Assembly (NCBI RefSeq): GCF_023078275.1
Contig: NC_062985.1
Location: 806,001-870,000, forward strand
Direction of reading: 5' to 3'
DNA from: Leguminivora glycinivorella
Lineage: Eukaryota > Arthropoda > Insecta > Lepidoptera > Tortricidae
DNA length: 64,000 nt
A model generated the notes under the pieces. It did no database searches, was not told the origin of the DNA, and saw only the letters and a program-made list of their open reading frames with translations. Shown piece by piece: positions 39,504 to 50,499 of this stretch (position 1 is its first letter; each line of letters opens with the position of its first letter). The position numbers were made by a program, and so were the translations under genes.

Positions 39504-39803
39504 AGTAACTGACATTCAATATTTGAAGCAATTATTTTATTATTCATTGTTGGTGTATGAACCTTTATTTAATCAAATTGTAAATTATTATTTTATTTCA
39601 TTTATTCAAATGTAACTTGACATATGGGTATTATTTGTAATGTATTGTAACTGTAAATTTAATTGTAATTTAATGTATCCAATCTAGTATTTATAATAAT
39701 TGTATTAGTAAGTTAAGTGACATTGTTAATTTTTAGAATAGGTATTTAAGCACTATCTTGTGAGCGTTTTGGGATCACCTGTAAGCCCGCAAGAGTTGTA
39801 TTC

Positions 39804-39887
39804 AATAAAATAAAATAAAATAAAATAAAATAAAATAAAATAAAATAAAATAAAATAAAATAAAATAAAATAAAATAAAAATAAAAA
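39804..39887 (+). repeat. (TAAAA)n microsatellite
   Basis: About 16 pentanucleotide units forming the 3' tail of the first LINE. Confidence 0.95.
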
Positions 39888-40020
39888 GGCAGCGTAGCAA
39901 GGAATTCCACCGGAGCATGCGTTGGTGAACCGACATAGTCGACAATTTCGACTTAGTTACGATACGTGAGTTATTTGATAATGCGTGAGTTAAATCTTTG
40001 TCCCACTTATCGAGCCATAC

Positions 40021-40958
40021 GGTACAGTAAACGGCCATAAAGAATCATCATCATCATAAACTTAAGAGTTAATCTCTTGTCGGTGGAGTATTTTCCAGCT
40101 TTTTCTATTATGTGCCAGCTCTTTGACTCTTTGATACGACAAAGCCCCTACTTTTTCTTTTACTTTGTCTATGTAGCTGCGTCTGGGCTTCCCTCCTCCT
40201 CTCTCACGTCCTTTCCGTCCCTCCAGAATAGTATAATGACTACGTAACCCTAAAAAGGTGGTCGAGTCGCATCAAATGTCCGATCATTTTTCCGCGTCTA
40301 TTTTCAAACATAAAGAATGCACATTTTTAGGGTTCCGTGGTCAACTAGGAACCCTTATAGTTTCGCCATGTCTGTCTGTCCGTCCGTCCGTCCGGGGATA
40401 ATCTCAGTAACCGTTAGCACTAGAAAGCTGAAATTTGGTACCAATATGTATATCAATCACGCCAACAAAGTGAAGAAATAAAAAATGGAAAAAAATGTTT
40501 TATTAGGGTACCCCCCCTACATGTAAAGTGGGGGCTGATATTTTTTTTCATTCCAACCCCAACGTGTGATATATTGTTGGATAGGTATTTAAAAATGAAT
40601 TAGGGTTTACTAAGATCGTTTTTTGATAATATTAATATTTTCGGAAATATTCGCTCCTAAAGGAAAAAAAAATGCGTCCCCCCCCCTCTAACTTTTGAAC
40701 CATATGTTTAAAAAATATGAAAAAAATCACAAAAGTAGAACTTTATAAAGAATTTCTAGGAAAATTGTTTTGAACTTGATAGGTTCAGTAGTTTTTGAGA
40801 AAAATACGGAAAACTACGGAACCCTACACTGAGCGTGGCCCGACACGCTCTTGGCCGGTTTTTTTGTCTTCGTAGAGCGTTGTCTCTTTCTTGCTTATGT
40901 GACGTTAATTGTCTCTTTCCAAAGACCGATTGCATTCTTTATGGCCCTTTACTGTACC
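40021..40958. mobile_element. TIR element with GGTACAGTAAACGGCC ends
   Basis: The 25-bp ends 40021-40045 and 40934-40958 are inverted with one mismatch. A GGGTTCCGT-type repeat (40323-40862) is nested inside. No transposase. Confidence 0.7.
40323..40862 (+). repeat. GGGTTCCGT lepidopteran repeat (nested)
   Basis: From 'tttttagggttccgtggtc', with 'tgtctgtctgtccgtccg', to 'acgctcttggccggttttt'. Same family as 45163-46012 and 58088-59104. Confidence 0.7.
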
Positions 40959-41743
40959 TGTGTGACTTTATTTGTTTTAAACTTTAAGGTCCTTTGAATT
41001 GATATTGAATTCGAGTGAGAGTCCCAGTTTGACCTAAGCCCCTCCTTGAGGACTTGAAATGAAAATAGGTAGGTACCTAAGTACTACGACTTCACTCAAC
41101 GAGAAAAACAAAAACTGATTGATGGCCCTCCGCTAAAAACAGGTATAGAATAGCTAATTTTTTGCGATACACGTGCGGAAAAAAGGAAACACGAAATGAT
41201 TTGATTTGATATTGAATGATTCGATAAATTAAAACACGACCGAATGCAGAGTTTTCATACACAAGATTTGCGATTTTCCTCTTCGCACGTGTATCGTACG
41301 ACGTTTTATGATTATGACAGTTTGAAGTTTCGACGTGACGAGTAACATGACACTTTGCGAACTAGTGCGAAAAAGAGTAGCATATTATGTACCTAAAAGA
41401 AAATTCGAACCTCCTACCTCAATAGTCGGTTAATAAAGACATTGTACCTACAAAATAGTCTGTTAGATTAGTTTGTCAATATTTCTAATGGTTTTTATCG
41501 ATCGTGTTCGTTAAACTTTAACGTATTGCCCAAAAACAATTAAGTACTTAGGGTCCTATAGTAAATTAAAAGCGTGCAGCGAGCTAAAATATTTATAGGG
41601 TGGTGTTTAAATTAAGTATAACTATGTTATGTACCTAAATATGTAACCAAACGAAATTACATAACAAAATCTGCAAAAATATCTGACTCAATTTTGTTTC
41701 AATTCTAACCGATTTTTTAAAATTCGACCACACGATTGTGTAA
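40959..41743. other. No gene; one short hairpin
   Basis: Only a 13-bp inverted pair 'cgatacacgtgcg' (41164) / 'cgcacgtgtatcg' (41285) stands out. Confidence 0.5.
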
Positions 41744-42278
41744 GGTACAGCGGGACTAATCTCGAACGGGGGGGGGGAATGTAACTGGTCCATTTTTTCC
41801 ATGTTTTACACTGTTTGCATTATTAAATAGAGTGTCCACCGGTTACACACTGTAAGTAGGCGTGTTCAGTGGATACTTACATGTAGAACTCAACATCATA
41901 GTGTAATAATAATAATGGAAAAAAATGGTATTGTCTTCGGTTACCGCGATAGTTACTCATGAAATAAAACTATGGAAACGGATTAAATCGCGTATAATGA
42001 ATTTAAAATACATCCCGACGTTTCGAACTCTTTACAGCGTTCGTGGTCAACGGGTGACTGAGGAAAAATTAAAATGTGCAAAAGCTACCCACTTACAAGA
42101 AATATTAACGAACCATGACCACAAATAATATAGATTTCTAAGGCAGGTTCACACACTATTAATAAAGCCAGTTATACAATATTCAAAAAATTTACCATTA
42201 CTGAAAATTTTCCATTACGGAAAAAAATGGATTAAGTAGTTACAATTGCCCCCCAGTCGAGATGTGCCCCGCTGTACC
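41744..42278. mobile_element. TTAA-type TIR element, first of a pair
   Basis: Starts 'ggtacagcgggactaatctc' and ends 'gagatgtgccccgctgtacc'; arms about 60 bp with mismatches. Right flank TTAA; left flank GTAA. A segment shared (reverse) with 48506-48680 is nested inside. Confidence 0.8.
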
Positions 42279-42282
42279 TTAA

Positions 42283-42474
42283 GGTACAGGGGCCATTTCG
42301 ACTGGTGGGTAATTTCAAATTTTTTTTTTAATATTCTACACTATTGAATGCCACTTGAGTGCCAGGCGTGGAATGTGTGATCAATGGACACTTAAAATAA
42401 ATTTAAAAATTGTAACATGGAAAAAGAATCCATTAAATGAAATTACCCACCAGTTGAAATTGCCCCCTTGTACC
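42283..42474. mobile_element. TTAA-type TIR element, second of a pair
   Basis: 'ggtacaggggccatttcg' and 'aattgcccccttgtacc' are inverted ends. TTAA on both sides (42279-42282, 42475-42478). 192 bp. TTAA targets fit piggyBac-like elements, though the TIR sequence is not one I recognise. Confidence 0.85.
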
Positions 42475-42654
42475 TTAATTTGTTACGGTTAGCAGCATAT
42501 TGGAAAACTATTATTTCGATTTTTATATATCAAAATAAGACAAAAAACATTAATTTGTTTAATCGGAACCCGGTTTATTGAAAAATCCGTTTTATTAAGT
42601 CCGTTCCGTTCCGTTAAATCTACAACTTTTCTAAGGGTTTTTATCGTTCGGCTT

Positions 42655-42775
42655 AAAGTTTATTTATTTATTTAAACTTTATTGCACAAATTATCAATAA
42701 AAAGTACAAATGGCGGACTTAACGCCTTAAGGCATTCTCTACCATAACCATTGGGCAAAAGTTTAATGCATGATA
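42655..42775 (-). repeat. LINE 3' tail
   Basis: Same family as 12290-12416, reversed: AT-rich tail first, then 'aatggcggacttaacgcc'. Confidence 0.7.
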
Positions 42776-42785
42776 TTTAAAAAAT

Positions 42786-43038
42786 AATCATCATCCGTCT
42801 TGCGCTATCCCGGCATTTACCTCGGCTCATGGGAGCTTAATAGAGACCGCTTTTGACAACTAATCTCAACATTTAGAGTAGGCACTAGTTTTACGAAAGC
42901 GACTGCCATCTGACCTTCCAATTCGAAGGGAAACTAGACCTTATTGGGATTTTTCCTCACGATGTTTTCCTTCACCGAAAAGAGACTGTGAAAATATCAA
43001 GTGATATTTCGCACATAAGTTTCGAAAAGCTCATTGGT
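42786..43038 (-). repeat. tRNA-derived SINE, distal part (interrupted)
   Basis: Matches 54725-54985. Split by the 43039-44524 element; its tRNA-like head continues at 44525-44602 ('gaaagtcgcacgctcctacc'). Confidence 0.75.
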
Positions 43039-44157
43039 GGGCGTTTTTCCAAATTAAATCCTGAATATCGAATTTCACCAGTTCTGGACGTGTTTCGGCT
43101 TATTCTTCTCAGCAGGGCCGGATTAAGGGTAGAGCGAGTGGAGCGGCCGCTCTAGGCGCCACATGGTAAGGTCGAGAATGTGGAAAAATCCATACAAAAA
43201 ATTATACGTTGCGTGGGCGCGCACATATCACAAAATGGCGAGAGGAGTCGGAAATGAATCCACCTATTGAAAATCTAGATTTGTAATTCAGATTAAGTGG
43301 AAAGTTGCACCACATTGCCATTCATAAGGGCGCTGATGCTAGGGCGCCGTAAAAGGGGGATTCTAACCCTTGACGAACCACGTTGTGCGGCGAACGGCAA
43401 AGTTACGTCGCTATCCAAATGCAAAAATATGAGTCTACCCGATAGTCCAAAGCGGAGTTCCTCATAAATCCAAAGGCGCAAAACGTCTCAGAGAGGCGCA
43501 ATTTTGTGAGTCATAGCAGATGGTGAGCGAATTTCAAAGCACTCAGATCACTTAGTGGCAAAATACCGAAATGAGCATCCCGACGGTGACGATCGAGTCC
43601 GCAGTTAATCTCTTAATTAACTCTTAGTATTATAAAAATAATAGTGATGGCGAAATATAAGTCGGGAACATAGGCGCCTTGTGAAGTCAAAATACTTACC
43701 CCAAAATATGTCAAAGACCGCAGCTCTGCAGACTATAAAAGCTTGAAAATTCCCGGATTCCCCGCTGGCGGGGAATAATTAATGAGTCAATAGGAATAAA
43801 AATCGCGCTCGCTTCGCTCGCGCTTACTATTTATAATTATCTTCTCTTTTAGTTAGAACAAATTCCGAATCTGCTTTCCTGACTTGGCCACTATAGTGCT
43901 CCATTTTGCTTGTTATTTCACACGTAACTATACTAGGGTGCGACTACGAAAGTTCAACCATTTGTCCCTTTCGCACTCTGTATGATGAAATCCATAAATT
44001 CTGTATTGCGTTAATCTTCAAATTACGGCATTACTATAAGAAAAATTTCGCGCTCGCTACGCTCGCGATTTATTTTCCTACGTAGTGAAACTTCTTCCCA
44101 AGGGCGCCGAAACTCAAACTCGCTCTACCCTGATTGAGTGCACGGGCCGGTGCTGCT

Positions 44158-44336
44158 TCTCAGAATCACGAGCTGATTCGATCCCGACGATAAAAAAATG
44201 TGTCCTATTTTTTTTTCCTTTTACGTCACGATGTTAGTATGAACTTACTACGAGCGTGACGTATTGGAAACTCGAATTTTGTATGAAAAGGGACACATTT
44301 TTTTACCGTCGGGATCAATACAGCTCGTGATTTTGA
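44158..44336. repeat. Hairpin element
   Basis: 'ctcagaatcacgagct' and 'gatcccgacg...atgtgtcc' pair with 'ggacacat...cgtcgggatc' and 'agctcgtgattttgag'. Confidence 0.8.
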
Positions 44337-44358
44337 GAATAATGAGCCCAAACACGTC

Positions 44359-44480
44359 CAGGGGCCGATTTTTGAGTCTCACTTTCACTAAAATACCGGT
44401 TGAAAACGATGAATTGCCTATTATTTTCAGTGACAATTTTCTGAATTCGAACGCCGTGAGACTCAAAAATCGGCCCCCTG
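44359..44480. repeat. Hairpin element with GGGGCCGATTTTTGAGTCTC arms
   Basis: About 24-bp perfect arms at 44359-44382 and 44457-44480. Confidence 0.85.
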
Positions 44481-44524
44481 ATCTGGTGAAATTTGATATT
44501 CGGGATTTAATTTGGAAAACGCCC

Positions 44525-44602
44525 TGGTACGATCCGGGGAACCTGTGACCTCGTCTGGAGTGAAAGTCGCACGCTCCTACCGCTAGGCTACCAGCGCTTA
44601 TT
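44525..44602 (-). repeat. tRNA-derived SINE, tRNA-like head
   Basis: Continuation of 42786-43038; 'agtcgcacgctcctaccgc' and 'ctaggctaccagcgct' match 55022-55062. Confidence 0.75.
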
Positions 44603-44629
44603 AATGATAAAATAACCTAACCACAAAAT

Positions 44630-44818
44630 TAAAATTTTGAAAAACCCCGACCGCGACATAGTAGACCGATTTTCATGAAACATGGCTAAGAACAGACAAA
44701 AAAATTAATTAGACTAACTCAGCTATCAGACAAAAAAATTAAATCTAAATCGGTTCTTCCGTTCGGGAGCTACGATGCCACAGATAGACACACACACAGA
44801 CAGACAGACAGACAGACC

Positions 44819-44861
<43 letters not shown>

Positions 44862-45162
44862 GGACAGACAGACACGTGAAACTTATAACACCCCTTCGTT
44901 TTTGCGTCGGGGGTTAAAAATAACCTAACCAAGTAACCACAAAATTAAAATTTTGAAAAACCCCCGACGGCGACATAGTAGACCGATTTTCATGAAACAT
45001 GGCTAAGAACACTCCTGACTAACTCAGCTTTCATACAAAAAAACTAAATCTAAATCGGTTCTTCCGTTCGGGAGCTGCGATGCCACAGACAGACACCCAC
45101 ACACACACACACAGACAGACACGTCAAACGTAGGTATACGTCGTTTTTGCGTCGGGGGTTAA
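44630..45162 (-). repeat. Two tandem CCCCCGAC-type repeats with (GACA)n
   Basis: Copies at 44630-44925 and 44936-45162, each starting 'aaccacaaaattaaaatttt' and ending 'cgtcgggggttaaaaa'. The first contains a GACA microsatellite (44786-44874). Confidence 0.75.
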
Positions 45163-46012
45163 AAAAAAACCGGCCAAGTGCGAGTCGGACTCGCCCACCG
45201 AGGGTTCCGTACAAACTTTCTTTCAAACTAACTAGTAAAAATAATCTCATATTTTCATATAACTCTAATGACTTGACTAGAAGACAAAAGTATAGGCACT
45301 AATGAGTATTATTGTGTATAGCGCCATCTCCCGGTCAATTTGCTAACTAATTTGCGCGACCTGGTTTTTCAGGGATAATTCTTTATAATGTTAACCGATT
45401 TAAACAGTTTTTACTTTATTGGACAGAAGATGGTTTACGTAACATCTCGTATTAATTTGAAGTACGATATACATCCGCAAGGGTGGGTAAATTGAAAGTA
45501 AAAATCTGAAAAGTTTTTTGTGAATTAAAAAAAAGTATTCAAAATACAAACACGATTATATTTTTCCTGTAATATTTAGCATAAAACCAATGTTTACTAA
45601 AATTTTCATAATTTTTCGTTGGTAAACTTCGGAGATAAGGGGGGGGAACGGTATTTTTTTTTACATTTTCCTTCAAAATTCTTTTTTTTTCCACAACAAA
45701 AAAATTATAAAAAATAGCTTATTTACGTTCAATTTGAGCTCTTTCCAACGATACCCCACTTGACCTAGTAACTTGAAATTTACAGTTTGCCCCCCTTTCA
45801 TTTTGGCCATTTTCTACAATTAAAATTAATATATTTAAAAAAATTATACTTTGTATTTGTAGAGGTTCACAATGTTCATAACTATTCCAAATTTCAAGTT
45901 GATAGCATTAGTAGTTCTCGAGATATTTAGGAATGTGACAGACGGACAGACAGACGGACAGAGTCGCACCATAAGGGTTCCTGTTGTACCTTTTTGGTAC
46001 GGAACCCTAAAA
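45163..46012 (+). repeat. GGGTTCCGT lepidopteran repeat
   Basis: 'aaccggccaagtgcgagtc' and 'ccaccgagggttccgtac' at the left; 'gtacggaaccctaaaaa' at the right. Contains 'gacagacggacagacagacg'. Confidence 0.75.
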
Positions 46013-46668
46013 ACAATAAGTCGAAATGAAAAGTATGCGTTAAATATGTATGGGGGGTGGTGGGGGTGGCGTAAATTAGAAATATGCTGCGTATCATGTT
46101 CGCTTGGATACTCGCGCTAAGGCTGACCGGGCGCGGAGCTGAGAAGCGTCGGATACGGGACACATTTTAATTTGAAAATTACTTGTCGTCTTTATTGCTA
46201 GTCGAATCGAATGCGATCAACACATTACCTAAGTATTTTACCATTTTCTCGACATATCGACTAGCCTACCACGCACGGAAAACACATTCATACATTTTGT
46301 TATACGAAGTTTACGAACACATTTGTTTTAGCTTTTTACATCCTAAAGCCTCCGCCACACATCAAGCGTTTTGATAGCGTAGCGTTAGCGGACCGCAATG
46401 ATAGCGGTGCGCCGGCGGAACGCTGGCGCTCCGCTCGCAATCCGCGCGCATTCCGCTCGCAATCCGCGCTCGTTAGTTCCCGCCTTCATAGGGTGTGCCG
46501 CTAAGGCGTTTAAGAATTGAGGCAAGGGATGCAAAGATTCGCACACATCCAGCAGGCATTAGAAACTGGTATACTCCCTTTTTGAAGAACCCCATAACCC
46601 CATACTGTACATTTTATTTTCCATTTATCCTTTAAGACGATACAGGAGAGGTCAATTCTCCATACAAA
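46013..46668. other. No gene recognised
   Basis: 46375-46480 is unusually GC-rich, with two 'ccgctcgcaatccgcgc' units. The rest is AT-rich. Confidence 0.5.
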
Positions 46669-46979
46669 CGCTCTCGACTATTTCCTCCCTGATTTTTGAA
46701 GATAGAGCAATGATTTTTTTAACACAGATTATTATTATTTTTATCTGTGTCGGACCGTTTTGATTTTTTTGATATTTTTATTTTTAAAGACGCTAGAGCC
46801 AATCAAAAATTTCCGAAAACGGCCTTTTTCATTATGGCGCAAAAAAGGTGTAATACTCAAGATTGGTAACAATCAGCCAAAAAAACTAAACGGTCCGACA
46901 CAGATTATTTTATTGTTATTCAGATTCTTAAATTTCTTTCCGATTGATTAAGTACTGAAGGAGGAAACAGTCGAGAGCG
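46669..46979. mobile_element. Fold-back element
   Basis: Outer arms 'cgctctcgactatttcctcc' and 'ggaggaaacagtcgagagcg'; inner arms 'atctgtgtcggaccgttt' and 'aaacggtccgacacagat'. Confidence 0.85.
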
Positions 46980-47219
46980 GAACCTCGTTCTGAAAAATTT
47001 TTTCGCAATATCTTTTAACTGAGTTGTTCTTAATGGACATTTTTCTTTTCGATAAATCTAGTTAATAACATTAGTATTATTTAACTATAATTCTCAAATA
47101 GAAAGGACGTTCCATTTTAGCATTTTCGCTCCTGTAGGTATCATTTTAATTTAAAAATATGTATCTACTTATTGGTTCCTCCAATACATTCGTAGCTCCC
47201 AGTGAATTTTTCGTACGTC

Positions 47220-47461
47220 ATCAAGGGCACGCACGCGCGGAACGGTCGATTAAGCTACAGGTGCCCGGTACAGGCCCAGTCGCATCGCGGCCGCCGTCTG
47301 AACCAGCGCCTTCCACTTTATAATAGCAAACCCACTCGTGACTTGTTGCGCTGACATTATCAACAGGCGCTTTGGTTTATTGGTTGTGTTAGTGTGTGAT
47401 TTTTGAAATGGGTGTGTGTGGATTGCTTTGGAATGCGAAATATGAATTCTGTTAAATAAAA
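47220..47461 (+). promoter_or_regulatory. Possible promoter and 5' UTR exon of the RasGRF-like gene
   Basis: A GC-rich, repeat-free island (47220-47370) in AT-rich surroundings is followed by 'ttagtgtgtgattttt' and a strong donor-like 'aag/tgagtataa' (GT at 47462). The next plus-strand acceptor that I can support is the first coding exon at 52555. This is a positional guess; no RNA evidence. Confidence 0.25.
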
Positions 47462-48505
47462 GTGAGTATAAAATGAAAGATAATAATTTATTTTATTAGA
47501 GAACCTTCAATTTATTTAATCTATCTTTCAGGAGTGTCACATTTATTTAGGTATATTTTGTACGTGTCAGTTTTATGCGCTTTTTAGTTTGTAGATTAAT
47601 TTTGTTTGTTCTTTTATTATATTTGTGACTGGTGGTCGATTTTATCTTAGAGATTTGAAAGTAAACTTTGTTCATAAAATTACCAATTAATTACTTACTT
47701 AGGTACCTGTTTATTTATTTCTTAAGGTGGCTCGCTTTCCATACAAAAAACATCTACCATTTATTTAGTCACCGCACACTACAACTAAATAAAAATATGC
47801 GCATACATCTACTATACATTATCCATCGTCGCAGTATTGAACGAAATACATTGTTTCATACAGAAATCATGGACAAATCCATGTGAATTTTTTATTAATT
47901 TTACGAAAATGTGCGTGCCAAATTTTGTGTACAGACACAGAGCCGTCATATTTCGCGCATTTTTAGTTGACATTGTCATCAGTGACACTTGGCTCTTGAC
48001 AAGTAATTATTTAAAGATATTGGTTTACTTAACTCAAGCAGACTCAGAAATAATGACGCATTTTGTCAATAAAGATACATATCGTGTATTTCGACACTGC
48101 TAGTGTAAATCGAAATGGCGTCTCGGTCAAACGCATTGACTATGAAGCAGAAGATCTCGAGTTCCATTCCGGAGTCTTTTTTAATCATTTGAACTTTTTT
48201 TGGATTTATTAAGTTTTTTTTATATTTTTTAATAGAATAAATATTCTATTAAAAAAGACTCTTACTATATTTCTTTCCTATTTTTTATTTTCATACAAAA
48301 ATACAATACAATCTTTATTGTGCCTTTGTTGATAAAATAAAATATTACACGTCAGGTCAGGTACATAGGTCATAGTGTGGGCATAGTATTAGTAATGTGC
48401 TGACTTCCTTACATTTACTGAGCTAGTTGACCTATGTTATTGTTGTGTGAATGTTTTTCTTCAACAACTAAATAGTTATATATATGAATATGTATGTAGG
48501 TATGT
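47462..48505. other. No gene; one tRNA-like spot
   Basis: AT-rich. At 48118-48185 'ggcgtctcggtcaaacgc' and 'gagttccattccggagtc' followed by T6 look like degenerate A and B boxes with a Pol III stop. Confidence 0.4.
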
Positions 48506-48680
48506 GGGTAGCTTTTGCACATTGTAATTTTTCCTCAGTCACCCGTTGAGCTCAGAGACCACGAACGCTGTAGTGTTCGAAACGTCGGGATGAATTGTAA
48601 ATTCATTATACACGATTTAATCCGTTTTCATAGTTTTTATTTCATGAGTAACTATCGCGGTAACTGAAGACAATATTAAC
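48506..48680 (-). repeat. Repeat shared with 41920-42105
   Basis: Reverse complement of the segment nested in the first TTAA element: 'gtgggtagcttttgcac' to 'cgcggtaactgaagacaat'. Confidence 0.7.
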
Positions 48681-48735
48681 TAAATGGTTACAAATAATAA
48701 TTATCATCAATATAATCTGGTCCAGGCAGGCAATT

Positions 48736-48839
48736 ATGGTCGCGCGATAAATGATAAAACATCTGGCCGTCCCTATAATCGCACTTACTAATAGTGCGAC
48801 AGGGACGGCCTGATATTTTATCGTCTATCGCGCGACCAT
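48736..48839. mobile_element. Palindromic MITE
   Basis: 'atggtcgcgcgata' and 'tatcgcgcgaccat' ends, with inner 'ggccgtccctat' / 'cagggacggcc'. Relative of 10780-10868. Confidence 0.85.
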
Positions 48840-48854
48840 GCTACCCGTGCTGTA

Positions 48855-49031
48855 CTAGCTTTTGCCCGCGGCTTCGCTTGCGTTAGAAAGAGACAAAAGT
48901 AGCATATGTCACTCTCCATCCCTTCAACTATCTCCACTTAAAAAACATGTCAATCCGTCGCTTCGTTTGGCCGTGAAAGACGGACAAACAAACAGACACA
49001 CACCCATTCTTATTTGTAATTTTAGTATGGA
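48855..49031 (-). mobile_element. Helitron-like element
   Basis: On the minus strand, TCCATACTAAAATTAC...GCGGGCAAAAGCTAG. Same family as 1880-2125. Confidence 0.5.
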
Positions 49032-49097
49032 TTTGACATTATTATTTATATTTAAATAATTATATACGTATAGCCTAATTTCGTCGGTAACAGCGTG

Positions 49098-49165
49098 TTA
49101 TGTAATGGCGTCGTTGGTGAACAGTCGCCTGTCACGCCGTGAAACTGCGTTCGAATCCCGGGATT
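49098..49165 (+). repeat. tRNA-like sequence
   Basis: B-box-like 'gcgttcgaatcccgg' with an upstream 'ggcgtcgttggtgaac'. No convincing cloverleaf. Confidence 0.4.
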
Positions 49166-49169
49166 CTAT

Positions 49170-49740
49170 AAACTTTTTGTATTTTTTTTGGATATAAATT
49201 TCGTATTTTTTATTGACCGAGCAAGAATGGAGAGCCGAAGGTATCAATTTTATCTTAGAGAACATATTGATTTTTTTATTGTCATTTTGATTTTCTAATT
49301 ATTAAGTTGAGATATAAAACACAACTTTTAATACCCTCGCTAAATATAATATATTCTCGAAATTACTCCTCCAAAAAAATCATTCGAATCGTACTTTAGA
49401 AACTAAAATTTATCTATACTTTTTGGAATTTTTTAAAATATCAGATTAGGATAATTATGTTAGAAATTCTGAGTTCGACGAACCCAAAAATTATTACCAT
49501 GTAAGAGAATAGGTTTTTAATCTTTTTTGTGGAAAACGCTCAGTAACTACTGTACGAGTACATATACATTTATGTATAATAATAAAACAAAAAATAGTGT
49601 CTCATAGTGTTGTGTTCCTGCCGGTGAGTAAGGCTGCCAGAGCTCAACGAGGGTGCGGGGTGCTGACGACGGGAGGACTTACGGAACTAATTTGTTCCGT
49701 CTATTGTCCTTTGAGTCGTCGGCAACCCAAACCCTCCTTT
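49170..49740. other. No recognised feature
   Basis: AT-rich, then a GC-richer 100 bp near 49620-49720 without coding resemblance. Confidence 0.5.
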
Positions 49741-49915
49741 GAACTTGTACACTCCTTTTTGCTGTGCACACACAGCAAAGGGGAGTGTACAAGTTTCTAA
49801 TGGGGCGGCAACGCGCATGCGACACTCTTTGAGTTGCAGGCGTCCATAGGTTACGGTGACCGCTTTCCATCAGGCGGACCGTATGCTTGTTTGCCACCGA
49901 CGTAGTATTAAAAAA
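49741..49915 (+). repeat. SINE-like 3' end with hairpin
   Basis: The hairpin 'acttgtacactcc...gctgtg' / 'cacagc...ggagtgtacaagt' (49741-49797) is followed by 'gagttgcaggcgtccatag' and 'tttgccaccgacgtagta', then poly(A). The second part recurs at 57985-58087. Confidence 0.6.
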
Positions 49916-49919
49916 AAAG

Positions 49920-49990
49920 AGAAAAAGTCCTGGATTCGAACCCAGTACTTCCATGCAAATCATGCGATAACACGTATTTACCGCAAGGCT
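49920..49990 (-). repeat. tRNA-like sequence
   Basis: Minus strand: 'gccttgcggtaaatacg' and B box 'gggttcgaatccagg'. Degenerate. Confidence 0.4.
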
Positions 49991-50299
49991 ATTTAAACAA
50001 GCTGTCGCCGCGTGAAATTATCGACTAGAAGGAATACAAAAACACTGTTTGTATGTGTGAGTGGTACTTAAAAATAGTGTAAAATAGTAAATTTATCTAC
50101 ATTAAGGGGATTAACGTTACAATGAGAAGTTGAATGTATGTTGTAATACGTCAATTTTAATATTAAATGTTCGCGAAGCATAATTGAAAGTATATAAATG
50201 CCTGTACGACTCCACAAAAAAAATAAGACCGGTAATTTGCAAATTAACGCCATCTAACGCAGCCTGAGCTTCGGGTAACCTAGGCGAGCCACCTTAAAT

Positions 50300-50480
50300 G
50301 GAGCTACGAACTGACGTGATTTTTTAAGTGGAGATGGTTGAAAGGATAGAGTGTGACATAGCCTACTTTTTGTCTCTTTCTAACGCGATCGAAGCCGCGA
50401 GAGGACACTTTATTAACTAGTGAAAAAAATATCGATAAGTTGAAATTATCCGCCCGTGAAAATTGCCCCCTGTACCTTAA
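50300..50480. repeat. Helitron-like fragment and TTAA-element end
   Basis: 50315-50420 matches the interior of 1880-2125. 50438-50476 ends 'aaaattgccccctgtacc' before TTAA, like the right end of 42283-42474. Confidence 0.6.
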
Positions 50481-50499
50481 CTTAAAAAAATCACTTAAA

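Larger units (their letters stand above)
43039..44524. mobile_element. 1486-bp composite TIR element inside a SINE
   Basis: Ends 'gggcgtttttccaaatta' and 'taatttggaaaacgccc' form inverted repeats of about 45 bp. Flanked by TGGT on both sides (43035-43038, 44525-44528). The interior is itself nested: a GGGCCGGATTAAGGGTAGAG segment with an inverted partner near 44130, and two hairpins (44158-44336, 44359-44480). Confidence 0.8.

Noticed and set aside
41925..42128. 67-codon ORF as a gene
   Set aside because: It lies in a repeat segment that also occurs, reversed and non-open, at 48506-48680.
45872..46163. ORFs on both strands at the right end of the GGGTTCCGT repeat
   Set aside because: Driven by the GACAGACGG-type microsatellite, which is open in several frames.
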